Assembly (NCBI GenBank): GCA_017427185.1
Contig: JAFRTJ010000052.1
Span: 1 to 43,819, forward strand
Source: Bacteroidaceae bacterium
GTDB taxonomy: Bacteria; Bacteroidota; Bacteroidia; Bacteroidales; Bacteroidaceae
DNA length: 43,819 bases
Direction: 5' to 3'
Shown here: positions 7,568 to 15,935 of the stretch, piece by piece
How positions within the stretch are numbered: position 1 is the stretch's first letter
How the letters are laid out: each line of letters opens with the position of its first letter
Position numbers and translations under genes: made by a program
The notes under the pieces: model-generated
What the model was told of the DNA's origin: nothing
What the model saw: only the letters and a program-made list of their open reading frames with translations
The model's database searches: none

Positions 7568-8746
7568 ATGTGTAAGCGAAAAAAAATACTGATTTTCAAT
7601 GGTTATTATGTTCCTGCAAAAAAGTATGGTGGTCCATTGACAAGTTGTAAAAATGTCGTGAAAACATGTTCTGATGAATTCGAATTTTATATTGTGGCAC
7701 GGAATCATGACGTTGGCTCTAAAGCTGTTTTCCCCAATTTGCATGAAGGTTGGAAACTTGTTGAAGGAGCTATGGTAAAATATATTGCTGCCGACGAACT
7801 GAATTACGATAAAGCAGCTTTGAGAAGTTTGTTGGAAGAAATAAAGCCTGATTTAATTTGGTTTGCAGGTATTCTTGTTCCTGGAATAAAATTAAAGACT
7901 ATCGAATTAGGCCGGGAAATGCGTATACCTATTCTTCTATCTCCTCGAGGTGAAGTTAGTCATGATCGGATCAAGATCAAAGCATGGAAAAAGAAGCCCT
8001 ATTTGTTTTTAACGAAGTTGCTTGGGTTTTATCGAGAAACATATTACCATGCAACAAGCAATGATGAAGTTGTTGGTTTAAAAAAATATGTTGATGCTCC
8101 AGAGAACAGGATTTTTTTAGTGCCAAATATTGCTGTTCCATTGGAATCACTTCGTTCGGAGTATCATAAAAAACAAGGGGAATTGCGAGTTGTTTTTATA
8201 GCTCGAATTCAAATGGTTAAAAATATAAAATTCGCAGTTCAAGCGGTTTGTAAAATGAAATCAAAAGTACAGTTTGATATATATGGGCCGCTAGAACAAC
8301 CGGAATATTTGAAGGAATGTATGGAAATAGCAAAAACTGCTCCTCGTAATGTTACTATTAGTTATTGTGGTGAACTAGATCCCACAGTTGTGGGAAAGTG
8401 TTTTCGTAAATATGATTGTTTCTTATTCCCGACGATTAATGAGAATTATGGGCATTCAATCGCAGAAGCTCTTGCAAATGGTGTTCCTGTTATTTTAAGC
8501 AAGGATACAACTCCTTGGAATGCTATTAACGATAAGGCTGGATTTGTTTGCTCATTAAATGATATTAATGATTTTACATGTGCCCTTGAAAAAATTGCAG
8601 CATTCAATAACGAAGAATACCATGAACTGCAATTAAAAGTACAAGAGTTTTATAAAGAAATTTCTGCTAAAGACAATGCTATAGAAGGTCATAAAATTAT
8701 GTTCAACTCAATCATTGATGATTACTGTAAAAGAAATAGAGTTTAA
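7568..8746 (+). CDS. GT4-type glycosyltransferase
   Basis: This 392-residue GT-B enzyme has a Gly-rich N-terminal acceptor domain (ILIFNGYYVPAKKYGGPLTS) and a C-terminal donor domain. The donor domain includes ENYGHSIAEALANGVPVI (about residues 300-318), which fits the E-x7-E motif of retaining family 4 transferases. It would add one sugar to the lipid-linked repeat unit at the cytoplasmic face. ATG 7568 is used rather than the TTG at 7544, which immediately follows the wzy stop. The next glycosyltransferase starts 2 bp after its stop. The donor and acceptor cannot be read from the sequence. Confidence 0.85.
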   Translation: MCKRKKILIFNGYYVPAKKYGGPLTSCKNVVKTCSDEFEFYIVARNHDVGSKAVFPNLHEGWKLVEGAMVKYIAADELNYDKAALRSLLEEIKPDLIWFAGILVPGIKLKTIELGREMRIPILLSPRGEVSHDRIKIKAWKKKPYLFLTKLLGFYRETYYHATSNDEVVGLKKYVDAPENRIFLVPNIAVPLESLRSEYHKKQGELRVVFIARIQMVKNIKFAVQAVCKMKSKVQFDIYGPLEQPEYLKECMEIAKTAPRNVTISYCGELDPTVVGKCFRKYDCFLFPTINENYGHSIAEALANGVPVILSKDTTPWNAINDKAGFVCSLNDINDFTCALEKIAAFNNEEYHELQLKVQEFYKEISAKDNAIEGHKIMFNSIIDDYCKRNRV

Positions 8747-8748
8747 CC

Positions 8749-9768
8749 ATGGTATATGATAAAGTGTTTATTACTAGCTTGCCTTCTTTCTACAAGATTA
8801 GATTGTGGAATGAGGTAGCAAATAGATGCAAGATTTTTGTTATATTTACAGAAAGAACTTCTCAATCAAGGAATGAAGATTTTTATCATGGACAAATAAA
8901 TTTTGACCATGCTTTTATTCTAGGATGCAAAATATCTCAGACAACTAGAATCCTTAATTGGTTTAATAAAAATAAGGCTTCAGAAATAGTTTTTGGAGGA
9001 TGGGATAGACTTCCCAATATTGTACTTGCAATTCTTTTTGGTAAAATTAATAATTCAACAATAATTGAGAGTACAATATATGAATCTATTGCCTCTGGTC
9101 TTAAAGCCATAATTAAAAGGTTTTTTATTAGCCGAATGTCAAAAGTATATGTTCCAGGAGAAGCTAATGCCATGCTTGCAAAAGCTTTAGGTTTTAAGGG
9201 GGATATTGTTAAAACGGGTGGATGTGGAATACTTAATTATTTATCTCAACCAAATTATGTTCCGTTAAGAGAGGTGAAAAACTTCCTATTTGTTGGAAGA
9301 TTAATTCCTGTTAAAAATCTGGAGTTTTTAATTAATGTCTTCAATACTCTTCCTAATCTAAACTTGACAATTGTTGGTTTTGGTGAATTAGAAAGAGAAT
9401 TAAAAAAAATAGCTAATGATAACATTACTTTTACTGGGGCTATAGACAACAAATTGTTATCAACAGTATATAAAAAGCATGATGTATTTATTTTGCCAAG
9501 TAAAAATGAGACTTGGGGTTTAGTTGTTGAGGAGGCTCTCAATAATGGCCTGCCTGTTATTGTTAGTGATCGTGTTGGATGTGGTATGGACTTGGTTACA
9601 TCAGAAACAGGATTAATTTTTGATTATCGCAATAAAGAATCCCTATGTGATGCAGTCATAAAAATGACAGATATTCAATTCTATAACCAGTTAAGATATA
9701 ATATATCAAAAATTGATTTTCTTCAAAGAGCAAATAATCAAATAGAAGTATTCTCTCGTATAAAATAA
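8749..9768 (+). CDS. GT4-type glycosyltransferase
   Basis: This 339-residue GT-B glycosyltransferase contains FLFVGRLIPVKNLEFLI (about residues 182-198), the usual start of the nucleotide-sugar domain. Near residues 250-262 it has ETWGLVVEEALNNGLPVIVS with the E-x7-E motif. The N-terminal domain is slightly shorter than average. Its ATG at 8749 is 2 bp from the stop of the preceding gene, so the two are co-transcribed and probably translationally coupled. It would add another sugar to the repeat unit; specificity is unknown. A 99-bp gap without a gene follows. Confidence 0.85.
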   Translation: MVYDKVFITSLPSFYKIRLWNEVANRCKIFVIFTERTSQSRNEDFYHGQINFDHAFILGCKISQTTRILNWFNKNKASEIVFGGWDRLPNIVLAILFGKINNSTIIESTIYESIASGLKAIIKRFFISRMSKVYVPGEANAMLAKALGFKGDIVKTGGCGILNYLSQPNYVPLREVKNFLFVGRLIPVKNLEFLINVFNTLPNLNLTIVGFGELERELKKIANDNITFTGAIDNKLLSTVYKKHDVFILPSKNETWGLVVEEALNNGLPVIVSDRVGCGMDLVTSETGLIFDYRNKESLCDAVIKMTDIQFYNQLRYNISKIDFLQRANNQIEVFSRIK

Positions 9769-9867
9769 ATTATATAACGATTGCCGCACTGATTAAATTG
9801 TTCTATAGGCGACAAGATGAATTACAAATAATTCGAACTTCCTTTTCCCTTCTGTTTTTTTACAATT

Positions 9868-10467
9868 ATGTATAAGCGTTTTATAAAAAGATATATAGAT
9901 ATTATAATTGGACTTGTGGCTCTGCCATTTGTTATATTAGTCATTATTTGTTTTGCTCCCATTATCTGTTTGACTGATAATGGGCCAGTATTTTACAATG
10001 CTATTAGGGCTGGGAAGAATTACAAACCGTTCAAAATGTTCAAACTACGAAGCATGTATGTAAATAGCCCAGACTTGAAAAATGCGGATGGCAGCACGTT
10101 CAACAGTGATAATGACCCTCGTGTCACTCCTATTGGACGCTTTATGCGTAAAACAAGTTTGGATGAGTTCCCGCAGTTCTTTAACATTCTGTTGGGTGAC
10201 ATGAGTTTCGTAGGGCCAAGACCGAAACTGTGGAGTAACAAAAGTAATGTGGATGATATGAGTGAGACATACAAAAAGAGCTATAGTGTAAAGCCAGGAG
10301 TAACAGGTTACGCTCAGGCATACTTCCGTAATAGTATCACTCAGGACGAGAAGTTCAAGTGGGACGCCTATTATGCTGATAACATCTCCTTTTGGATGGA
10401 TGTCAAAATCTTGTGGCAGACGGTTATTTCGGTATTAAAACGGAAGAATATTAATACGAGTTTTTGA
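9868..10467 (+). CDS. monotopic phosphoglycosyl transferase (initiating sugar transferase)
   Basis: This 199-residue enzyme has the small, single-domain (PglC-like) form of the bacterial sugar transferase family. It has a basic N-terminus and one re-entrant hydrophobic segment (about residues 10-35), then FKMFKLRSM, the catalytic Asp99-Glu100 dyad in TSLDEFPQ, and VGPRPK near 115-120. It transfers a sugar-1-phosphate from UDP-sugar to undecaprenyl phosphate, starting the repeat unit. Given the dehydratase and aminotransferase of this locus, the donor may be a UDP-4-amino- or 4-acylamino-4,6-dideoxy sugar, as for PglC; that is inference. The gene ends 12 bp before the first inverted array of the four-helix-bundle unit. 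Confidence 0.9.
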   Translation: MYKRFIKRYIDIIIGLVALPFVILVIICFAPIICLTDNGPVFYNAIRAGKNYKPFKMFKLRSMYVNSPDLKNADGSTFNSDNDPRVTPIGRFMRKTSLDEFPQFFNILLGDMSFVGPRPKLWSNKSNVDDMSETYKKSYSVKPGVTGYAQAYFRNSITQDEKFKWDAYYADNISFWMDVKILWQTVISVLKRKNINTSF

Positions 10468-10479
10468 CCCCTGGGTTTT

Positions 10480-10896
10480 AACGTTGACCTTAACTTTAAC
10501 CATAGATGGGACCAAGAAATTTTAGAGAATACCAAGTATGGAATGAGGCGGTGGACTATGCCACATACGTATATGAAGTTACAGGAAAAATGCCTTGGTT
10601 TGAAAAGAAAGGGCTTTGTGACCAATTGCAGAGGGCGGCTGTCTCAATAAGCTCCAATATAGCAGAAGGTGCGGCTCGTTATTCTGATAGAGACTTTGCT
10701 CATTTCTTGGACTTTGCCTTAGGTTCAGCGTTTGAAGTGGAGACTCAGTTAAAGATATCAAAGAATGTTGGATATCTAGATGAGACACATTACTACGAAT
10801 TGGTGACTAAACTTACTTCCATAGAAAAACAGCTCAATGCTTTGATAACCTCGATTAGAAAAGAGAAAGGTCAAGGTTAAAGTTAAAGTCAAAGTT
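10480..10896. mobile_element. candidate inverted-array unit carrying a four-helix-bundle gene
   Basis: The gene at 10506-10880 is bounded by 22-bp inverted repeats: AACGTTGACCTTAACTTTAACC at 10480-10501, and at 10875-10896 its reverse complement with 20 of 22 matches. The arms are made of GTTGAC/CTTAAC-like hexamers, the same satellite family found in frame in the genes at 15936 and 17707. The right arm contains the stop codon of the gene. No transposase is present. Calling it mobile is inference from the bracket and from the similar second unit at 22053-22606. Confidence 0.55.
10506..10880 (+). CDS. four-helix-bundle protein (23S rRNA IVS-type family)
   Basis: This 124-residue protein of the four-helix-bundle family was first seen in intervening sequences of 23S rRNA and is related to the Avd accessory proteins. 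Typical features are FREYQVWNEAVDYATYVY, GLCDQLQRAAVSISSNIAEG (about residues 38-57) and FLDFALGSAFEVETQL. It is basic overall, and relatives form pentameric barrels that bind nucleic acid. It lies between the phosphoglycosyl transferase and the ATP-grasp gene but is not a glycan enzyme. A paralogue at 22178-22558 is roughly 60 percent identical by eye. The stop codon (10878-10880) lies inside the right inverted array. Confidence 0.9.
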   Translation: MGPRNFREYQVWNEAVDYATYVYEVTGKMPWFEKKGLCDQLQRAAVSISSNIAEGAARYSDRDFAHFLDFALGSAFEVETQLKISKNVGYLDETHYYELVTKLTSIEKQLNALITSIRKEKGQG

Positions 10897-10903
10897 TGTG
10901 TTT

Positions 10904-12085
10904 ATGAAAAAACTGATGATAGTGGGAGCGTCTGTGCTCCAATTGCCAGCCATACTGAAAGCGAAAGAGATGGGGTTGCATGTGGCTGTGGTGGACTTTA
11001 ATCCACAGGCTGTTGGGATTCCGTATGCTGACAGGTATTATAATGCTTCCACAATGGATGAGGATGCCGTACTTGCAGCAGCTGAGGATTATCAGCCGGA
11101 TGGTATTATGACGCTGGCTACGGATATGCCTATGAGGGGTGTTGCCAAGGCTTCGGACAAACTGCAGCTGCATAGTATCAACTACGAGACAGCTGTGAAA
11201 GCGACTGATAAATATGAGATGATAAAGGCTTTTAAAGAACATAATGTGCCTTCTCCCTGGTATGTTGTAGCCGACTCGTTAGAAGAACTGAAAACACATG
11301 AGGCGGATGTTTCTTTTCCATGCATCATCAAACCTACGGACAATGCTGGCAGTCATGGGGTGGCAAAGGTGTTCTCCTTTCAGGAATTGTTAGCTAACTA
11401 CGAATATGCTCACTCTTGCAGTCGACACGGGAAGGTGATTGTGGAGGAATATCTGGATGGACCTGAAGTGTCTGTTGAGGTGATGGTGGTGAATGGGGAA
11501 GTGAATATACTGCAAATCACAGATAAGATTACCACAGGTGCACCGCACTTTGTTGAGATGGGGCATACACAACCTTCACGACTTCCATCGGAAACTCAAC
11601 AGCAGATTAGAAGTGTGGCAGAAGCGGCATGTAAGTCCATTGGGATAGATAAAGGACCTGCTCACGTGGAAATGAAGGTTACGACTCGTGGGCCTGTGAT
11701 GATAGAGCTTGGTGCTCGCATGGGTGGCGACAATATCACTACTCATTTGGTACCGTTGAGCACAGGTGTTGATATGATAAAAGCTACAATTGATGTGGCT
11801 TTAGGTCATGAACCGGATATTACGCCCACATTACATTGTGGCTCTGCTATTCGTTACTTTGAAGTACCATTTGGTACAATTAAAACAATCGAAGGTGATG
11901 ATGATGCCAAGAAAAAGCCAGGCGTAATACAGATTACCTTCACGAAAGGTGTTGGTGATGAATCCACGCCCATCGAGTGTAGTAATGACCGAATTGGGTT
12001 TGTGATTGCGGAGGGTATGACAGCAGATGATGCGTCCAAGAATTGTGAGGAGGCTATGAGAAAAATTGAAGTTACAATAGAATAA
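10904..12085 (+). CDS. ATP-grasp ligase family protein
   Basis: This 393-residue protein of the ATP-grasp superfamily has an N-terminal pre-ATP-grasp domain (LMIVGASVLQLPAILKAKEM). The ATP-binding core includes PCIIKPTDNAGSHGVAKV (about residues 131-148) and the metal-binding MIELGARMGGDNITTHL (about 265-282). It is of the carbamoyl-phosphate-synthase/biotin-carboxylase-like type and would join a carboxylate to an amine through an acyl phosphate. In this cluster it may attach an amino acid or build an acyl substituent for the dideoxy-amino sugar. The substrate is unknown. ATG 10904 is used, since the GTG at 10898 is only two codons upstream. It starts 8 bp after the end of the inverted array. 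Confidence 0.85.
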   Translation: MKKLMIVGASVLQLPAILKAKEMGLHVAVVDFNPQAVGIPYADRYYNASTMDEDAVLAAAEDYQPDGIMTLATDMPMRGVAKASDKLQLHSINYETAVKATDKYEMIKAFKEHNVPSPWYVVADSLEELKTHEADVSFPCIIKPTDNAGSHGVAKVFSFQELLANYEYAHSCSRHGKVIVEEYLDGPEVSVEVMVVNGEVNILQITDKITTGAPHFVEMGHTQPSRLPSETQQQIRSVAEAACKSIGIDKGPAHVEMKVTTRGPVMIELGARMGGDNITTHLVPLSTGVDMIKATIDVALGHEPDITPTLHCGSAIRYFEVPFGTIKTIEGDDDAKKKPGVIQITFTKGVGDESTPIECSNDRIGFVIAEGMTADDASKNCEEAMRKIEVTIE

Positions 12086-12094
12086 GATATTCAC

Positions 12095-12733
12095 ATGAAA
12101 AGATTAGCAATTATTGGAACAAAAGAATTCGCAGAGCAAATCACCGACTTTGCCTTAAAAACGGGAGAGTTTGAAGTAGTAGGGTATTACGATAATGTGG
12201 AATCCAAAGGTAACATGGTAAATGGTCGACCGGTATTTGGTAAAGTCCTTGATGCAATAGAAGACTATCAGAACAATCTTTTCGATGAGATTTTCATCGG
12301 TGTGGGTTATACTCGGTTTGATTTGAGGGAACAATTTTATGATGAGCTGAAAAGAAAAGTACCTTTCGCCAATATCATCATGCCTTCAGCTAAGGTTTCT
12401 TCGGATGTGAGATTGGGTGAAGGCGTTTTTATTGGGGGCGCTACAGTTGTAGATAAAGGGACTGTAATTGATAATAACGTTTTTATACATGGAGGCTCTA
12501 ATGTAGGACATAATAATTTCATAGGTTCACATACTTATATATCTGGCAGATTTAATTCAGCTGGATTTAGTGTGATAGGTAAGAGATGTTTTATTGGCAT
12601 TTGTGTGATCGTGGCAGATCACATACGATTGTCAGACGATGTGTGGATAGGCTTGGGCTGCGTTGTGGCAAAAAACATAAAAGAGCCAGGCAAATACATG
12701 TCGCCAGCAGCAAAATTGTATAAAATTGAATAG
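12095..12733 (+). CDS. PglD-like sugar N/O-acyltransferase
   Basis: This 212-residue protein has the two-domain layout of PglD/NeuD enzymes. The N-terminal Rossmann-like domain (KRLAIIGTKEFAEQITDFAL) binds the nucleotide sugar. From about residue 85 a left-handed beta-helix follows, with hexapeptides such as VRLGEGVFIGGATVVDKGTV, FIHGGSNVGHNN and VWIGLGCVVAKN. The usual catalytic His is plausible in IHGGSNVGHNN. PglD-type enzymes N-acetylate UDP-4-amino-4,6-dideoxy sugars. Here the next genes encode an ACP and ketosynthases, so the acyl donor may be an acyl-ACP rather than acetyl-CoA. It starts 9 bp after the ATP-grasp gene. Confidence 0.85.
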   Translation: MKRLAIIGTKEFAEQITDFALKTGEFEVVGYYDNVESKGNMVNGRPVFGKVLDAIEDYQNNLFDEIFIGVGYTRFDLREQFYDELKRKVPFANIIMPSAKVSSDVRLGEGVFIGGATVVDKGTVIDNNVFIHGGSNVGHNNFIGSHTYISGRFNSAGFSVIGKRCFIGICVIVADHIRLSDDVWIGLGCVVAKNIKEPGKYMSPAAKLYKIE

Positions 12734-12771
12734 TTTTAGTAACCATAGTATTGATTTAAAAAACATTAGTT

Positions 12772-13005
12772 ATGAAAAGTTTAGATGAATTTGTAGAGCT
12801 CTTTGCAGAGCAGTTTGATGAAACCGATGCAAGTGAAATTACTGCAACAACAGTTTTCCATGACCTTGAAGAATGGTCAAGCCTTATTGGTTTGAGTGTT
12901 ATCGCAATGGTGGACGAAGAGTTTGATGTAGCCTTGAAGGGTGATGATGTAAAGAACTCTGTGACAGTAGAAGATTTGTACAACAACGTAAAGAGCAAAC
13001 TTTAA
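12772..13005 (+). CDS. acyl carrier protein
   Basis: This acidic 77-residue protein has the size and helical pattern of an ACP. The phosphopantetheine site is probably Ser37 in EEWSSLIGLSVIAM, where the usual D-S-L is S-S-L; the following MVDEEFDVAL matches helix II of ACPs. It is clearly distinct from housekeeping AcpP, which has DSLD. It sits 38 bp after the PglD-like gene and 4 bp before the first KASIII, so it is the carrier of a dedicated acyl pathway inside the polysaccharide locus. It needs an Sfp/AcpS-type transferase from elsewhere in the genome. Confidence 0.9.
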   Translation: MKSLDEFVELFAEQFDETDASEITATTVFHDLEEWSSLIGLSVIAMVDEEFDVALKGDDVKNSVTVEDLYNNVKSKL

Positions 13006-13009
13006 TTCT

Positions 13010-14092
13010 ATGGCTTTTGTCCAGTTTAAAAATGTTAGGATCGCCGGAATTTCTGCCGGCGTTCCTAAATTCGTGGCAAGCAATCTAACCCCATCAGAAG
13101 ATGATGGCATTTCCTCAGAATACAGCCCGGAGGCTTTCGTTGAAGCAACTGGAGTTCTCGAACGTCATGTGTCTAATACGCTTACAACCTCCGATTTGTG
13201 CTTTGAGGCTGCTGAAAAACTAATTAGTGACCTTCAGTGGGATAAAAGTGAAATAGAGGCTATTGTTTTCGTATCTCAGACGGCAGACTACGTGCTTCCT
13301 GCAACTGCCTGCATTCTGCAAGATAGATTAGGTTTAAGCAGAGAATGTTATGCAGAAGATGTTGCCCTTGGCTGTTCTGGTTGGGTCTATGGTTTGAGCA
13401 ATGTGGTGTCACTTGTTTCAACAGGCGCAATAAAGAAAGCATTGCTGTTAGCGGGAGATGCAAAGAAACGTGCTAAAGGCTCGTTAGATCCGCTATTTGG
13501 CCACGCTGGTACAGCTACAGCTATTGAATACTCAGAAGGGGCAAATGGCTTTAAATTCCATTTTGGTACTGATGGAAGTGGTTACGACGCTATTATTATG
13601 CCTGATGGCGGTAGCCGTAATCAAGTATCAGCAGACTCTTTTAAATTAGAGGAAATAGAAGGCAAACAAATGCATAGACTCCAGACTCATATGAAGGGTA
13701 TGGATGTATTCTCGTTTGGTATTACGACTGCTCCTAAATCTGTAAAGAAGTTAGCTGAGCGATTTGAGTTCAATTATCTGGATGCAGACTATGTCATTTT
13801 CCATCAGGCCAATATGAAGATGAATAACCAGATTGTTAAGAAACTGAAGTTGGATCCAGAACGTGTTCCTTCCTGTATGTATCGTTTTGGTAACACTTCT
13901 TCAGCGAGTATTCCTCTTACAATTGTTACACAATTGAAAGGAAAATTTGAGAACCGCCCTACAAAGTTTATTTGTTGTGGCTTTGGCGTCGGTCTCTCAT
14001 GGGGTACTGTTGCATTTGTATCTGATGACAATACGGTTATTTCGGAATTAGTTGAAGTTGAAGAACCTAAAGAAGAATCAAAATGGATGTAG
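13010..14092 (+). CDS. 3-oxoacyl-ACP synthase III (KASIII/FabH-like), first copy
   Basis: This 360-residue thiolase-fold enzyme has all three catalytic residues of KASIII: Cys122 (LGCSGW), His265 (VIFHQAN) and Asn295 (RFGNTSSAS). It would condense an acyl-CoA starter with malonyl-ACP to give a 3-oxoacyl-ACP; some relatives instead transfer acyl groups. It is somewhat longer than FabH (about 320 residues), with a charged C-terminal extension. It begins 4 bp after the ACP gene, and its end overlaps the next gene by 10 bp. The presence of a second KASIII at 14841 suggests two different substrates or a division between condensation and transfer. Confidence 0.9.
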   Translation: MAFVQFKNVRIAGISAGVPKFVASNLTPSEDDGISSEYSPEAFVEATGVLERHVSNTLTTSDLCFEAAEKLISDLQWDKSEIEAIVFVSQTADYVLPATACILQDRLGLSRECYAEDVALGCSGWVYGLSNVVSLVSTGAIKKALLLAGDAKKRAKGSLDPLFGHAGTATAIEYSEGANGFKFHFGTDGSGYDAIIMPDGGSRNQVSADSFKLEEIEGKQMHRLQTHMKGMDVFSFGITTAPKSVKKLAERFEFNYLDADYVIFHQANMKMNNQIVKKLKLDPERVPSCMYRFGNTSSASIPLTIVTQLKGKFENRPTKFICCGFGVGLSWGTVAFVSDDNTVISELVEVEEPKEESKWM

Positions 14093-14838
14093 CATATAAT
14101 CCTTTCTCCCTTGAAGGTAAGACTATCCTTGTAACTGGTGCATCTTCTGGAATTGGTAAGGCAACGGCAATAGAATGCTCAAGGATGGGCGCAAAAGTTG
14201 TCATTACTGGCCGTAATGAGGAAAGGCTGAATGAGACTTTTAATTCGTTAGAAGGTGACGGCCATATTCAAATACTTGCAGACTTGTCAAATGAGGATGA
14301 TATTCAGCATCTAGTTAATGAAATCCCAGTTCTTAACGGATGCGTGAATAATGCCGGCTATAACATTATGTCTGTGATTCAGTTTATCAAAAAGGATAAT
14401 TTGGACCACATTATGAATGTTAACTTGACAGCCCCTATCATGCTTACTCATTTACTTGTCAAGAGTAAGAAAATTGCTAAAGATTCCTCAATCGTCTTTA
14501 CCTCTTCTATATCAGCACGTGGTAGGAACTCAGTTGGAAACAGTATGTATTCCGCAACTAAAGGAGGCCTTTCTTCATTCATGAAGAACGCAGCCTTAGA
14601 ACTTGCAGCCAAGCGTATTCGTTGTAATGCAGTACTGCCTGGAATGGTGGAAACACCATTAAAAGAGGGTAAATCAAACATTACCGAGGAGCAATGGGAA
14701 ATCAATAGACAGCTATATCCTTTGAAGAGATTTGGCAAACCAGAAGAAATCGCATACGGTATCATCTATCTTCTTAGCGATGCCAGTGCTTGGGTTACAG
14801 GCACTGAACTGGTTATTGATGGTGGTATGACTAGATAA
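14083..14838 (+). CDS. short-chain dehydrogenase/reductase (FabG-like)
   Basis: This 251-residue classical SDR has the cofactor motif TGASSGIG (residues 18-25), NNAG at 89-92, Ser near 142 in TSSIS, and Tyr156-x-x-x-Lys160 (YSATK). It ends in the typical WVTGTELVIDGGMTR. Placed between two KASIII genes and next to an ACP, it most likely reduces a 3-oxoacyl-ACP to the 3-hydroxyacyl-ACP. Its start overlaps the first KASIII gene by 10 bp, and the second KASIII starts 2 bp after its stop, so the module is tightly coupled. A sugar-nucleotide substrate is less likely but cannot be excluded. Confidence 0.88.
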   Translation: MDVAYNPFSLEGKTILVTGASSGIGKATAIECSRMGAKVVITGRNEERLNETFNSLEGDGHIQILADLSNEDDIQHLVNEIPVLNGCVNNAGYNIMSVIQFIKKDNLDHIMNVNLTAPIMLTHLLVKSKKIAKDSSIVFTSSISARGRNSVGNSMYSATKGGLSSFMKNAALELAAKRIRCNAVLPGMVETPLKEGKSNITEEQWEINRQLYPLKRFGKPEEIAYGIIYLLSDASAWVTGTELVIDGGMTR

Positions 14839-14840
14839 AT

Positions 14841-15902
14841 ATGGCAATATTAAAATACAACAATGTGGGTATTACTGCTATCGCTGCAGGCGTGCCTAAA
14901 ACAGTTATTGACAATTATCATTATGACCTAGACATTTGGCCGGAAGAGGAGGTGAAGAAGGTTGTTGACAAAGTTGGTGTCATAGAGCGTCGGTTTGTTG
15001 ATGAAAAAACCTGCGCCTCCGATCTTTGTTATGCAGCAGCTGAGAAACTGATTGCCGACAACAACATCAACAAGGAAGAAATTGACTTGTTGCTATTCCT
15101 CTCGCAAACACCTGACTATCGTATGCCGGCTACCAGCATTCTGCTCCAGAATAGGCTTGGATTATCTATGTCAACGATGGCTTTTGATATTTCTTTGGGT
15201 TGCTCTGGTTTTATTAGTGCTCTTAGCATTGTATATGCCATGATGCAGAACAATGGTTTCCATAAAGCTTTACTCCTTGATGGTGAGACTCGCTCAAAGG
15301 TGTATAGTCGCAAGGATAGGCGAGAAGCCTTCATTTTTGGAGATGCTGGTGTTGCAGCGCTTATTGAGAGGGATGAGAAGTTTGGCGAAAGCCATTTCTC
15401 GTTGAATAGCGATGGCTCACGTGGTAAACTCATTATGATACCTGCTGGTGGTTATAGGAACATGAGTTCTGTAGAGACCCTTCTTGAGAAGGTTGTTGAT
15501 GAGTATGGTAATATCCGTAGTGATGAACATGGCCACATGAACGGAGCTGATGTATTCAATTTTGTGATAATTGAAGTTCCCAAGGACATTAAGCGATTGA
15601 TGGTTGCATCAGGTGAGGACATCCAGAAAATGGATTATTATGTGTTCCATCAAGCTAATGCTTTCATCAACAACTATATTGCCAAGAAAATGAAACTTGA
15701 CAAAGAGCGAATTCCATGGACCATCCATAAGTATGGCAATACCTCATCGGTATCAGTTCCATTGACCATTGTAAGTGAGTTAAAAGACAAAATGCAAGGT
15801 AATAAGAAACTGATGCTTAGTGCCTTTGGAGTGGGCATGGCGTGGGCAACGGCAATTGTACCGTTTGTTGATTGTAAAATTAGTGAAATAGTAGAGATTT
15901 AA
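14841..15902 (+). CDS. 3-oxoacyl-ACP synthase III (KASIII-like), second copy
   Basis: A 353-residue KASIII-type enzyme with Cys121 (SLGCSGF), His270 (YVFHQAN) and Asn300 (KYGNTSSVS) intact. It resembles the first KASIII in layout but is clearly diverged, for example in the region after residue 155, so it is a paralogue and not a recent duplicate. It may extend a different acyl chain or move the finished acyl group to the acceptor, as known for some KASIII-like acyltransferases; the sequence does not decide this. It is the last gene of the acyl module and precedes a glycosyltransferase by 33 bp. Confidence 0.9.
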   Translation: MAILKYNNVGITAIAAGVPKTVIDNYHYDLDIWPEEEVKKVVDKVGVIERRFVDEKTCASDLCYAAAEKLIADNNINKEEIDLLLFLSQTPDYRMPATSILLQNRLGLSMSTMAFDISLGCSGFISALSIVYAMMQNNGFHKALLLDGETRSKVYSRKDRREAFIFGDAGVAALIERDEKFGESHFSLNSDGSRGKLIMIPAGGYRNMSSVETLLEKVVDEYGNIRSDEHGHMNGADVFNFVIIEVPKDIKRLMVASGEDIQKMDYYVFHQANAFINNYIAKKMKLDKERIPWTIHKYGNTSSVSVPLTIVSELKDKMQGNKKLMLSAFGVGMAWATAIVPFVDCKISEIVEI

Positions 15903-15935
15903 TCAGGATGAAGTTTTTTAATTATAATATTGTAG

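Noticed and set aside
10506..10880. Diversity-generating retroelement accessory protein (Avd)
   Set aside because: The fold family is related, but no reverse transcriptase, template repeat or variable repeat is present in the window.
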